Source of the DNA: JBLEFH01 sp047345645 | GTDB lineage: Bacteria > Pseudomonadota > Alphaproteobacteria > Rhodobacterales > Rhodobacteraceae | DNA length: 64,000 nucleotides | Assembly (NCBI GenBank): GCA_047345645.1 | Contig: JBLEFH010000003.1 | Direction: 5' to 3' (one strand) | Shown here: positions 16,346 to 24,669 of the stretch, one piece after another | Position numbering within the stretch: position 1 is the first letter of the stretch | How the letters are laid out: each line of letters begins with the position of its first letter | Notes under the pieces: model-generated | Database searches by the model: none | The model's input: only the letters and a program-made list of their open reading frames with translations | What the model was told of the DNA's origin: nothing | Translations under genes and position numbers: made by a program

Positions 16346-17924
16346 CGCCATCTCCTTCAATTTTCCTTTTGAGCGCCTCAACAAAGTAGTCAGGCCCTCT
16401 GACATTGCGCTTTGCTGGCGGCAACTCGCGGCCCTCGATCTCGTCATCGTCCGGAGCCTCAATGCCCGCACTTAAAATGTGTTCCACCTTACGAATGGTT
16501 GGCTTTTCAATCTTGTTCGCAATTGCGCAGGCTTTTTCGACTCTCTTATCGCCGTAGCTTTCGGCGAGATGCGCAAGGTTGGCGGCAGCTTTCGCTGTGG
16601 AATCTGCCTGTTTGCCAGTTCGAAAGTGACCATCAATCAGGCGAACCGCTTCCTTTCCGATATGTCTGACGTGACTTTTGGCCCCGTTAAGTCTCAGCAT
16701 GGAGGCAGACTTATGATTTTCCGGCATATGCCTAGAGTCGGTCACAAGGTTCCCGCTTCCAGACGACAAGGCGTGGGTTGCGACGATTTTTCCTTCGAAA
16801 GCAAGATGCACTGAGGTTGCCGTTACCTTTGCGCTAACGTGTTCGCCGGAAAGGTGCGCGGGAACCGAATATCTGCTGCCAGAAACCGGCACGTGATAGT
16901 CCTGTCCAACCCGGATATTGAGAAGCCACCGTCCGGGCTCATAAGCGTTCGTAGGTAAGGGTGCGAAGCCCTGTTGATCCTGTTGTTCAAAAAGTTCATT
17001 TCGGCTCGCGTCGTGGCCGCGCATTCGGCGCGAATTGAGATCGTTGAGCAACGGGTCTATGGCGGCGTTGAGCTCTGAGAGCGACAGGAAGCGGCGGTCT
17101 CTCAGTGGTGCTAGTATCCTATTTTGAGTGATACCGACCGCGTTTTCTACCAACCCTTTGTCGCGCGGCTTCCGTACCCGCGCAGTCAACAGTCCGAAGC
17201 CGTAATGGTCAGAGAATTCCAAAAACTCTGGTGTAAGAACGGCTTCCTGACCTTTTCGGCGTGGCGTTTGAACGGCTGCAGGGAAGTTGTCGATGGTAAT
17301 CAGAACGGGAGAGCCACCGAAGTATTCCAGCATCTTTTTGAATGCGGCCAGCACCACAAACTTTGTTTGGTTCTCAATCGCAATCGTGAAGGTCTTCCTG
17401 CTTTTCGCGCTTACAGCGCAGAAAACATCATAATCGCGCGCTTTTTCGTCAACTCCGAAGAGCGTCGGCCACCTTCCTGACTTCCTGCCAACAAAATCGC
17501 ACTGGATCATTTCGCCAGGATCATAAGTGAAGCTCATGATCACGTTCTTGCTCTTTGCTTGCCGATGATATTCCCTGCAGAAGGTCGGATAAGACTGCGC
17601 TTTCAGACCGTCTGGAACAGTCCTTACGTATTCTTCGTGTAACAACTTCAGGGTAACTCCGCGCTCAGAATGCTCGAAAATAACGTGATCAAAATCGGGC
17701 TGCGCGAAGGACAGGTCCCGTTTGAAAGCACCTGGAGCGACATACTTGCGAAGCTCCGTTTCGCTCAAGTCGGTAATGGTCTCTATCGTGAGAGGCGATT
17801 GATTTAGATGTGTGCGCCATTTCGCGACAGTTCCGCGTGATAAACCCGTTAGTTCGGCAATTTGCGTATTATTAAGTTTTCCTTGCAGGATAAACTGAAT
17901 CCCGCGTTGAGTTTGAGTAAGCAT
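16338..17924 (-). CDS. istA: IS21 family transposase IstA
   Basis: 528 aa. N-terminal helix-turn-helix (IAELTGLSRGTVAKW, residues 22-36) binds the ends; the DDE catalytic core has Asp143 (MIQCDFVGR), Asp212 (ITIDNF) and Glu260 (KGLVENAVG), followed by a beta-barrel Mu-type C-terminal domain (YSVPAHLSGEHVSAKV). The ATG at 17924 has AAGGAGTG about 7 nt upstream. Length and residues are normal, so the transposase is probably active even if the element ends are not. Confidence 0.93.
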   Translation of the reverse strand: MLTQTQRGIQFILQGKLNNTQIAELTGLSRGTVAKWRTHLNQSPLTIETITDLSETELRKYVAPGAFKRDLSFAQPDFDHVIFEHSERGVTLKLLHEEYVRTVPDGLKAQSYPTFCREYHRQAKSKNVIMSFTYDPGEMIQCDFVGRKSGRWPTLFGVDEKARDYDVFCAVSAKSRKTFTIAIENQTKFVVLAAFKKMLEYFGGSPVLITIDNFPAAVQTPRRKGQEAVLTPEFLEFSDHYGFGLLTARVRKPRDKGLVENAVGITQNRILAPLRDRRFLSLSELNAAIDPLLNDLNSRRMRGHDASRNELFEQQDQQGFAPLPTNAYEPGRWLLNIRVGQDYHVPVSGSRYSVPAHLSGEHVSAKVTATSVHLAFEGKIVATHALSSGSGNLVTDSRHMPENHKSASMLRLNGAKSHVRHIGKEAVRLIDGHFRTGKQADSTAKAAANLAHLAESYGDKRVEKACAIANKIEKPTIRKVEHILSAGIEAPDDDEIEGRELPPAKRNVRGPDYFVEALKRKIEGDGDV

Positions 17925-18042
17925 GCGAATTCACTCCTTGAATGCACATAATTGGCTGGCCAAGAAGTTCTCGTTCTTGACAGAGTGCAGTGTTTCGGAA
18001 AGAATTAGCTATCGGTTCGATATCGACAGCTAAATTGGGGGG

Positions 18043-18073
18043 CCGCCGACGGCAATCGGCGGTTTTCTCTTTT
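18043..18073 (+). terminator. Plus-strand terminator right of the IS21 element
   Basis: CCGCCGA (18043-18049) pairs with TCGGCGG (18056-18062), followed by TTTTCTCTTTT. It is oriented for transcription from the left, where no intact plus-strand gene now ends. It may be the surviving terminator of the deleted relaxase operon. Confidence 0.7.
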
Positions 18074-18087
18074 CAGAGAGTGAGAGA

Positions 18088-18321
18088 TCAGTCGTCTTTA
18101 TACCTTTCGGGCCAAAGGTCCTCAGGCCGCCGACCGATCGCAGTGGCAATGGCTTCTTCGATCCGCTTGGATCTGTGCAATCCCTGACTCACCAATGACA
18201 TCGACGCGCCGGATACACCGAGCTGTCGGCTCAGCTGGGCAAATGAAGTACCGTTAACCCTCATGGCCTCTTTGATGTGATGGTGAATTTTTGAACGGTT
18301 ATCAGGCGATTGATCGGACAT
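18088..18321 (-). CDS. Nlp/Ner-like HTH DNA-binding protein
   Basis: 77 aa, single helix-turn-helix domain: SKIHHHIKEAMRVNGTSFAQ, LSRQLGVSGASMSLVSQ, and the family ending AIATAIGRRPEDLWPERY. Proteins of the phage Mu Ner / Nlp group have this ending and are small repressors in phages and islands. The start at 18321 is preceded by GGACTGAAAT, a weak ribosome-binding site. Convergent with the plus-strand terminator at 18043. Target unknown. Confidence 0.78.
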   Translation of the reverse strand: MSDQSPDNRSKIHHHIKEAMRVNGTSFAQLSRQLGVSGASMSLVSQGLHRSKRIEEAIATAIGRRPEDLWPERYKDD

Positions 18322-18553
18322 TTCAGTCCCAGTGTTAGATTAATGGTTTCGAAGCTCTCTCAAAGCAGAAACACCGTAGGGATAAGGAGCAAGTAAAATC
18401 GTAATTTGAAGTTCCTACAGCCTGCATACAAACGTAAGAATTGGCGCTGCCGTTTGTAAGCATTTTCCAATTTTCGCCGCTAAATCATCATTTTAAAAAA
18501 TTGATTTTTTATCGCCTTGGATCTACCATTAAGTCGATGTTCATGGCGAAAAG

Positions 18554-19147
18554 ATGTGTGCGACGAGAAAAGATAACGAATCGCTTGATCGAAAGCTGGT
18601 CGCGACACGATTGCGTCAGATACGCAAATCATGTGACCTGACGCAGGCTGAACTCGCGGAGAGAATTGGATATTCGCGAGAAGGCTACGCAAATTACGAA
18701 CGCGAGCATCGCGCATTGCCGCGCAGGGCACAGCGCCGCATTATCGAGTTAACGGGAGAAGACCCATTAGACTTCTCGAAAACTTACATTGCCCCCCATC
18801 AAAATAAGCGTCGGAGCAGCGCCAATATTTACAAGCTGTGCCGCGACCTGCCTGAGATACGGCGGCGCTCCGTCGCAGATCACAGCATCTACATCGCTCG
18901 GGAATTTTCAGTGTTAGGCCGCCGATGGGTAAAGTTGCGCGACTTCATGGCAATTGAAGCCGCACTTTGTGGGCTAATCAGGATCATTTCGATTGAAGTG
19001 GGGCTGCCATTCGGCGAGCCTGTCGGAGAAGTTGACTGGATATTGCTGCTTTCCTGCCTCGCAGCAATCGTACTCGCACCGATGCAGATAGTCTCGTTTG
19101 TCAAGTTTCAAAAATGGCGAAAAAGACAGAACTTCGTTTATTCATAA
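18554..19147 (+). CDS. XRE-type HTH protein with C-terminal membrane segments
   Basis: 197 aa. Residues of about 14-70 are a Cro/C1-type HTH (LVATRLRQIRKSCDLTQAEL, AERIGYSREGYANYEREHR). Residues 75-125 form a basic linker. Two hydrophobic segments follow (FMAIEAALCGLIRIISI, about 133-149, and WILLLSCLAAIVLAPMQIV, about 161-181) and a basic tail ends the protein. An HTH domain tied to two membrane spans suggests a membrane-anchored regulator or sensor. I do not recognise the family beyond the HTH. Confidence 0.7.
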   Translation: MCATRKDNESLDRKLVATRLRQIRKSCDLTQAELAERIGYSREGYANYEREHRALPRRAQRRIIELTGEDPLDFSKTYIAPHQNKRRSSANIYKLCRDLPEIRRRSVADHSIYIAREFSVLGRRWVKLRDFMAIEAALCGLIRIISIEVGLPFGEPVGEVDWILLLSCLAAIVLAPMQIVSFVKFQKWRKRQNFVYS

Positions 19148-19252
19148 ATGTTTAGGCTTGAGCGCTGCTGAGATCAAAGGCTTCGATAGCCAATCCACCT
19201 AACGACGAGATATGTATTCGCGACAGCCGGATAGGACGGCGCAAAACCGATC

Positions 19253-19495
19253 TTACCTGCCCATCTCTTGCTCAACATCAGCCAAGAATTCCGGCATCGA
19301 TACATCAAGTTGCTCGCACAAGGCCGCGATGACCGAAAGGGTCGGCTGCCGATTGGACGTTTCAAGCAAGGAAACGTAGCTGACAGATATATTGGCCCGA
19401 AACGCCAACTCTTCCTGCGAAAAGCTTTTCGCTTTCCGTCGCCGCTTCAGAACCTTAGCGAATGCGGAAACTAGTTGATTGTTCGACCTCTCCAT
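19253..19495 (-). CDS. XRE-family HTH regulator resembling R-M controller proteins
   Basis: 80 aa, almost entirely one Cro/C1 HTH domain: VLKRRRKAKSFSQEELAFR, ANISVSYVSLLETSNRQPTL, VIAALCEQLDVSMPEFLA. Size and pattern match C proteins of restriction-modification systems and similar small repressors. The start at 19495 lies 39 bp from an inverted repeat (19534-19562) made of GACTATAGTC-type boxes like those bound by C proteins. No restriction enzyme is next to it; the divergent 154-aa gene may be its target. The R-M-type label is by resemblance only. Confidence 0.78.
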   Translation of the reverse strand: MERSNNQLVSAFAKVLKRRRKAKSFSQEELAFRANISVSYVSLLETSNRQPTLSVIAALCEQLDVSMPEFLADVEQEMGR

Positions 19496-19533
19496 CCTGA
19501 ACGGTATTGGATGGCCGGTCCATTTTCGTCTAA

Positions 19534-19562
19534 TGACTATAGTCGTATTTTTGCTATAGTCA
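19534..19562. promoter_or_regulatory. Inverted-repeat operator (C-box-like)
   Basis: TGACTATAG (19534-19542) and CTATAGTCA (19554-19562) are perfect inverted repeats with an 11-nt spacer; the left half extends to the palindrome GACTATAGTC. The spacing is close to three half-turn separations used by dimeric HTH repressors. It lies between the divergent 80-aa XRE gene and the gene at 19631. Confidence 0.7.
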
Positions 19563-19630
19563 CAGAGTTCGGGCCGCAGTGCATGCTCGGCTTGTTGCCC
19601 TTAGCAGTCCACGCGCAAAGGAGATCTTCA

Positions 19631-20095
19631 ATGACAAGTCTATCAACCGAAATGCCGCAGCTGGCATCATATGTTGTTCTGAATAGGCAGGGCGAGACCC
19701 TGCATCGCTTCTATTTGCGTAACTTACTTTCAAGCGCCGATGCGGTTTTTCTGGAGGACGCCGGTCTGATCGAGCCCAGCCTGATCAAAATTAAGACTGG
19801 CGAAGGGCAAGATTTCCTCTTCGAATGCGCGGACTTCACCTTAGAGGGCGCACTCATGCTCAAAGAAATGACAGCATGGCTCAGTACCGAGCGAAAATCT
19901 TGGGGACAGATTTGGGACGTGCGCGACCATATCACCGATCTCTTTGGCCCGCCCGATGAGCATAAGATGGTGTTTCATCCGAAAGCTTTAGAAATTCTCA
20001 GCAAAGACAGTGTTGAAGAATTTTTCGAAGATGCAGCGACGGGTTGGTCTGTCCTGGATCTCGATATATTAGCGATCGAAGAGCGATTGCTATAA
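19631..20095 (+). CDS. Hypothetical protein divergent from the XRE regulator
   Basis: 154 aa from the ATG at 19631, selected because AAAGGAGA lies 6-8 nt upstream; an upstream start at 19475 would run through the operator. The protein is acidic and soluble in appearance, with no signal peptide, membrane segment or motif that I recognise (landmarks: ASYVVLNRQGETLHRF, SWGQIWDVRDHITDLFGPPD, VLDLDILAIEERLL). Product of an island gene probably repressed by the adjacent XRE protein (inference). Confidence 0.65.
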   Translation: MTSLSTEMPQLASYVVLNRQGETLHRFYLRNLLSSADAVFLEDAGLIEPSLIKIKTGEGQDFLFECADFTLEGALMLKEMTAWLSTERKSWGQIWDVRDHITDLFGPPDEHKMVFHPKALEILSKDSVEEFFEDAATGWSVLDLDILAIEERLL

Positions 20096-20254
20096 AGATT
20101 TGCGGTTTTCAATTTGTCTTACTTAAGCTTTCACGAAGGGAAGCAAGTAATTTTAGTGCCGACATTTAATCTCCGACGAATATCGGTCCTTTGCTGGCGT
20201 TCGCGCATGTCAATTTTCGCAACGGCACCGCCTGTCGAGCCTACCATTCAATAA

Positions 20255-20824
20255 TCACGTAGTATTCGACAGAGGCTTGCGTCTGAAATTCACTTTCGAC
20301 GTTCGTCTAAGCACCACTGGTGTTGCGTGTGGTAGCTTCGCATGAGCTAAACTATGATGAATGTAGCCGAGGTTGCAGACCTCACGAAAAACGCCAGAAT
20401 GTGAAACTAAGAGGATATTTCTCTCGATTGGTAGCGCATTAAGCGCTTCGGTTACACGAAGTCGAAAGTCATCGTCTGTCTCACCATCTTTCGGAGTCGA
20501 GTTCTCTCCTCGTTGCCATTTGGGGACACCCTCGTAAATTCCCCATGCCCGCTCAGCCAATTTTGGATCTATGATAAATTCGCTATCGCTAGCCCGGCAA
20601 AATGGCGAAATCGTCATTAAACATCTTGACAGTGGGCTGCTTACAATCAGGTCAATCGGATGCTCTTGCAAGGTTCTGACTGCCTGCTCCGCCTCCTTTT
20701 TGCCGATACCAGACAATGAGATATCTGACTGCCCCATTGTTAAACCATTAATATTCCAAGGCGTCCTCGCATGCCTAAGGAAAATTAGTGACTTCGGAAG
20801 ACTCGATGTAGAGTTGTGGAACAT
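20255..20824 (-). CDS. Histidine phosphatase family protein (third gene of HD/NTase operon)
   Basis: 189 aa. Histidine-phosphatase fold: RHA motif LIFLRHARTPWN (Arg18, catalytic His19), SPLSRCLMT, ERAWGIYEG with the acid Glu91/Glu98 region, and the second catalytic His142 in LLVSHSGVF. Full catalytic set is present. Such enzymes remove phosphate from sugars, nucleotides or proteins; specificity is not visible. Starts 5 nt after the nucleotidyltransferase stop, so they are co-transcribed. In this context it may process a nucleotide or nucleotidylated product of its neighbours (inference). Confidence 0.85.
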   Translation of the reverse strand: MFHNSTSSLPKSLIFLRHARTPWNINGLTMGQSDISLSGIGKKEAEQAVRTLQEHPIDLIVSSPLSRCLMTISPFCRASDSEFIIDPKLAERAWGIYEGVPKWQRGENSTPKDGETDDDFRLRVTEALNALPIERNILLVSHSGVFREVCNLGYIHHSLAHAKLPHATPVVLRRTSKVNFRRKPLSNTT

Positions 20825-20829
20825 AAAAT

Positions 20830-21783
20830 TTAGAGTAGGAGCGCTTTGACAACATCGTGCTTCGAACCAAGTTCATCCATAAGCATCTTGAGTAGATCTT
20901 CTTTGAATTTGCGCGCCTCATCACACAGGTCCTGATAAACTTGCGTTTCCAAACCCTTTTCACCGGGTAACTTGAGCTGCGTGCGGGTCTCGATGTCATT
21001 AAGGTGATCGAGGAACCGGGCATAGCGAGCCAACGGACTTTGCATTGCAGGGCCAAATATAGACTGAAGTCGTGCGATCGTCGGCATCGCAAACAACTCT
21101 TCGAGTCTCTGACGCTTTTTTGCGACTTCTAACCCTTTTGTCTCGCTCACCGCGGCCACCCCGCCGAGGTAGAGAAGCATGCGAGAAAAGCGCAGTTTAA
21201 TGAGCCGGATCGCTCTCGGCTTATCTGACGAAGCCGTCTTATGTTCGAAATCCACGCAGATAGTGCGCCAGTATCGGATCACGTCATTCAGCAGAAACAA
21301 GCTCAACTTGTGATCGCCCAACTCGTCTGCGACATAGCGTTCGATTAGCCGGGTACGAGTCTTCTCAAAAAGCTGTTGATTGAAGATCCATTCCCCTTCG
21401 AGCAGAAACAACATCCGACGAGTGATGAATTCGTTGGTGTCTTTGTCACCCCCGATCGTTTCAAGGAGATTTTTTATCTTAAGTGGGTTTTCAAATACGC
21501 CACCGTGAGCAGGCATCACTAGCCCTTCATCACTCAAACGTGACCGATATGCCTTCTGCGCCTTTCGCGCGTCGGAAATCGTGATTCTGCCATTGACCAA
21601 TACGAAAAGGTCAATGTCAGATCCGCTGGTGCATTCGCGTCGCGCAACACTGCCATTCACGCCGATAAGGTAGTTCGGATCGTCCTTAAACATGCTCGCT
21701 GAAATTTTGCGCATTTTTTTCAGCTGAAGCTCAGACTCTCTCTCGCATGCGGCCAATACCCGCGACGCATCACTCCCCTTCAT
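20830..21783 (-). CDS. Nucleotidyltransferase-domain protein (second gene of HD/NTase operon)
   Basis: 317 aa from the ATG at 21783, preceded by AAGGGA with good spacing and only 4 nt after the HD-gene stop. Pol-beta-type nucleotidyltransferase signature GVNGSVARRECTSGSDIDLF, with Gly44-Ser45 and metal ligands Asp56 and Asp58; a third Asp/Glu is not obvious. The C-terminal two-thirds look alpha-helical (RAIRLIKLRFSRMLLYL; YARFLDHLNDIE). Resembles minimal NTases of toxin or signalling type rather than poly(A)/CCA polymerase. Substrate (tRNA, protein or nucleotide) cannot be told. Confidence 0.8.
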   Translation of the reverse strand: MKGSDASRVLAACERESELQLKKMRKISASMFKDDPNYLIGVNGSVARRECTSGSDIDLFVLVNGRITISDARKAQKAYRSRLSDEGLVMPAHGGVFENPLKIKNLLETIGGDKDTNEFITRRMLFLLEGEWIFNQQLFEKTRTRLIERYVADELGDHKLSLFLLNDVIRYWRTICVDFEHKTASSDKPRAIRLIKLRFSRMLLYLGGVAAVSETKGLEVAKKRQRLEELFAMPTIARLQSIFGPAMQSPLARYARFLDHLNDIETRTQLKLPGEKGLETQVYQDLCDEARKFKEDLLKMLMDELGSKHDVVKALLL

Positions 21784-21787
21784 TAAA

Positions 21788-22873
21788 CTATCCCTTAACA
21801 AGTTCTTCGAGCTTCACGGAATAGCGAGACCGGGTCTGCTTATATCGCGTACTGATCTGATGGAGACTAGAAAGCTCAACACTTTCATCCACAAAGAACT
21901 TCCGATCATTGATGTTTACATCAACGGTTAGCCAAGACTTCGGTAGCCGAGACCGTAAATCATCCTCGTACTCAAGAACAACATTCAAATATGTAAAGAG
22001 TTCAGCATGAGACGCCCTAAAGCTCTTCTCTGTCTTCAGAAAATCCTCTGGGCTAAACTTATCGATGTTGGCCGTCATGTAGGACTGAGCGACCGTGTCA
22101 AGCAATCGGCCGATTGGAGCATTGATTACCAGATTGTAGACACTGTTCTTCAGCGACCAAAAATCATCGAAGTCATTCTGGGGCAAACTACCGGATGCAG
22201 CCCAACGCCTAACGGCAGCGCTCGCGCTCCCGAACGCTGACCTTGGACCGACGAAAGCCCTACACCGCGTGATGCCTTCTAACGTGTCTATATTAATCGG
22301 CGCAGAGAAAAGAAAAGCGTGCTTCCCATTACCCTTCCCTTCAATCAGAGCAAGCACCTCATCTGGCTCAACGTGGAACTCCCTCAAGATGTCAAGAATT
22401 TGCGAGCCAAATCGGGTTGAGCCTTCGACGATATCCCGCGTAGTCTGATGATGGTTTATTCCAAATCTTTCTTCAAAAACTGGTTCTAACGTGTGCGATA
22501 GCGGGCCATGTCCGACATCGTGGAGCAAAGCGGCGCAAACAATCGTTTTGCGCTCTCTCTCGTCCATCTCAACTTCAAGGGCGTAGGTTTCAGCCAACTT
22601 GGCCACACCGATCGAGTGCTCCCTGCGGTTATGACGCCGCCTGTAGGGCTGTCTACCGGACCCCTTTTTTACATAGTCAATCGCGCCTAAAAACCCGATG
22701 CCTTCCAGCCGCTTTAGAGGAATAGTTGCCAAAAGTGCGTTCGCAACCTGATCTTCCAGCTGAACGTCATCATCAGATCGCAATGTCGGTGTTGCATCAG
22801 TGATACGCATCAAAGTCGGCGCGCAAATCCGACTTAGATCACACCCACTTCCTAGCTGATGTTTGTGCTGCAT
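21788..22873 (-). CDS. HD-domain phosphohydrolase, dGTPase/SAMHD1-like (first gene of HD/NTase operon)
   Basis: 361 aa from the ATG at 22873; an in-frame ATG at 22810 is an alternative, and neither has a strong ribosome-binding site. Metal-binding HD motif: His86 in RREHSIGVAKLAE, His118-Asp119 in LLHDVGHGPLSH, with His122 and a later His-His pair (INHHQTTRDI, about 140-142). Family members hydrolyse dNTPs or other nucleotides. C-terminal half includes VLEYEDDLRSRLPKSWLTVDVNIN. Leads a three-gene operon (gaps of 4 and 5 nt). dNTP depletion as a defence mechanism is a possible role, not shown. Confidence 0.83.
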   Translation of the reverse strand: MQHKHQLGSGCDLSRICAPTLMRITDATPTLRSDDDVQLEDQVANALLATIPLKRLEGIGFLGAIDYVKKGSGRQPYRRRHNRREHSIGVAKLAETYALEVEMDERERKTIVCAALLHDVGHGPLSHTLEPVFEERFGINHHQTTRDIVEGSTRFGSQILDILREFHVEPDEVLALIEGKGNGKHAFLFSAPINIDTLEGITRCRAFVGPRSAFGSASAAVRRWAASGSLPQNDFDDFWSLKNSVYNLVINAPIGRLLDTVAQSYMTANIDKFSPEDFLKTEKSFRASHAELFTYLNVVLEYEDDLRSRLPKSWLTVDVNINDRKFFVDESVELSSLHQISTRYKQTRSRYSVKLEELVKG

Positions 22874-23338
22874 ACCCACCAATTGCTCACTCTTTTCTAT
22901 CAGTCACTGCCAATATAGGATGAAAACATTGCGGATACGATACCTCGTCAGAACCCTATAGCTTACTATGGTATCATAGTGTTCAGACGCGCCAAACTTC
23001 AAGCAAAACTCAAAGGGGTACACCCCAAAGTTATATCTTAAAATTGAAGACAAGCCACCTACCAATTTCCGAGCGGCGCTCAGAGAACCCGCCGATGCAA
23101 GCCTGCTCAAAGTCCTCCCCTCGCGTGGATCATCACCCCTGATCTCTCCGATCACCGCAAGCCTCTTTCAGGTTTCCGCTCTGCAGCTGGCCAATACGAC
23201 GTTTCATATCCGTCGAGAAGTCGATCTTAATGAACATCTGGAACCGTCATCAGATATCTCTTCCACCACAAAATAAGCGGTCATTGCCCCCTTCAATCGC
23301 AGCTGTGCGCCGTCGCCATAAAAACCACTCGGGCTTTG
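22874..23338. other. Intergenic region between HD operon and TcmP gene
   Basis: About 465 bp. It should hold the promoter of the HD operon (minus strand). I see no convincing gene; the 83-codon open frame at 22904-23155 lacks a ribosome-binding site and recognisable features. The left part (22904-22990) is AT-rich. Confidence 0.5.
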
Positions 23339-24598
23339 CTACGAAAACTTTGTGAAAAGGAGACGTTGCGACGGGCGAACAAGCATATCCGACACTTTGA
23401 TCATCGTACTCGCTTTTTTTCGACCGCCTCCCTTTTTCTCAATTTCCAGCTCACCTTCCGCAGCAAACTTTTGCAAGACGCGAAAGATCATCTCATTTTG
23501 GGCGGCCGTCAGATTGCCGATCTGAGACAATAGGTCCTCAACCATCAACACATTATTGCTCATGCTGTCCATCACCCTGCTAGGCAACTCGTTCTCCAGC
23601 TCCATGATGAGTTTTGCTTCGTCGTCATCTCGAAATGAAAACAGGGAGTCTTTGCTTTCGACAAGCCGGTGATCAAAACCAATCTCAAAGAGACTACCTT
23701 TCCCTATGTGTTTAAAATGGTTCTGCTGGTCCCAATGCACCGAGAGCATCTTGTCCCGCGCCGCCTGATGTTTCGAAAGATGGGCTAGCAACATCCAGCG
23801 CTTATCTGTCTTCGAATACATCATGAAAGGTGTAAAAAAATGAGCTCCGCTGTTTTTGCCAAGTGTCTCCATAATTGCTCGCTGCGCGGTGGCACGCCCA
23901 AAGCTCTCGTCATCCTTCAGTTCGTGCCAAGTTTTGACAAAGTCGTTGGTCACGCCAAACTGTCGCAAACTATCTAGCCCGCCTCCATCTGTCCGCAGAT
24001 AATTCAATAAAGCATCAATGGAGAAAGTCAGAATGGCCTCAGGCTTATCCAACGTGGAGAATATCTGTCGCAAACAATGCACTGGAACATCCACGTAGCC
24101 CCATTGATCGAGGACAAAGAAACTCCGTCCATGGCGTTGACGCTTCTTGATATCAGTGAGCACTTTGGGCAACAGTTGTTCAAACGCGCCCGTCTGAAGT
24201 ATGATTGTGTCGTCCAGTTGCCGCTCAAATTCACTTTTGACGAGTTGCTCGCGCAGTGCTGCCATGTGCAGTTTATTAGCATCGCTGAAATAGAATCGTG
24301 CGGCGATCTCCAAAGGCTTACGGCGCCTCGCATTTACTCGAGACTTAGCCTTCTTTACCGCGTCGAGCAGCACAAAGGGGCTCCCGTGGCGCGTTTCATC
24401 GCCTTTCTGGTAAAGCCCGCCACCACAAAACCCATCAACAATTGTGATCCGTAGAGTATCCATGTGAGGGTTGGCCGTGACCGTATCGAAGTAAACATCG
24501 AGATATTGCTCAATAACCTCGAGCTTTCGCTCCGTGTGCGCTTCAATACCGGGAAGCTGCTCACCTACTTTCCAATTGAAGTTCTGCTTCTTCCCCAT
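23339..24598 (-). CDS. tcmP: Three-Cys-motif partner protein TcmP
   Basis: 419 aa, usual length for TcmP. Near residue 54 VDGFCGGGLYQKGDETRHGS resembles a glycine-rich SAM- or nucleotide-binding loop; FVLDQWGYVDVPVHC near 165-180 and LTFSIDALLNYL follow; the C-terminal ~90 residues look like a winged helix (LLSQIGNLTAAQNEMIFRVL). TcmP genes are found beside three-Cys-motif (DUF5131/Gp37-like) genes, exactly as here, 71 bp downstream in the same direction. Biochemical activity is not established to my knowledge; frequent location in mobile islands suggests conflict or mobile-element functions. Confidence 0.85.
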   Translation of the reverse strand: MGKKQNFNWKVGEQLPGIEAHTERKLEVIEQYLDVYFDTVTANPHMDTLRITIVDGFCGGGLYQKGDETRHGSPFVLLDAVKKAKSRVNARRRKPLEIAARFYFSDANKLHMAALREQLVKSEFERQLDDTIILQTGAFEQLLPKVLTDIKKRQRHGRSFFVLDQWGYVDVPVHCLRQIFSTLDKPEAILTFSIDALLNYLRTDGGGLDSLRQFGVTNDFVKTWHELKDDESFGRATAQRAIMETLGKNSGAHFFTPFMMYSKTDKRWMLLAHLSKHQAARDKMLSVHWDQQNHFKHIGKGSLFEIGFDHRLVESKDSLFSFRDDDEAKLIMELENELPSRVMDSMSNNVLMVEDLLSQIGNLTAAQNEMIFRVLQKFAAEGELEIEKKGGGRKKASTMIKVSDMLVRPSQRLLFTKFS

Positions 24599-24669
24599 CT
24601 TATCCAGTCACATAAATTTCGTTGAACAAGACTGATTAGTATTGGTGAAAACGCAAGCTGAAACCAGAC

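Larger units (their letters stand above)
15547..17982 (-). mobile_element. IS21-family insertion sequence (ends approximate)
   Basis: Contains istA followed by overlapping istB on the minus strand, the standard IS21 layout. The left end is placed at TGTTGCAAACTCTCACCCC (15547), where relaxase similarity stops; CACCCC is repeated at 15573-15578, as in the multiple terminal repeats of this family. The right end is uncertain: a candidate TTGACA lies at 17977-17982, but its inverted match to the left end is poor and no target duplication is seen, so one end may be eroded. Confidence 0.8.

Noticed and set aside
19253..20095. Complete restriction-modification system
   Set aside because: No methyltransferase motifs (e.g. 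DPPY, PCQ) or nuclease motif in the neighbouring proteins; TcmP has a glycine-rich loop but lacks these.
22904..23155. 83-aa minus-strand open frame upstream of the HD gene
   Set aside because: No ribosome-binding site or features; position suggests leader/promoter region.
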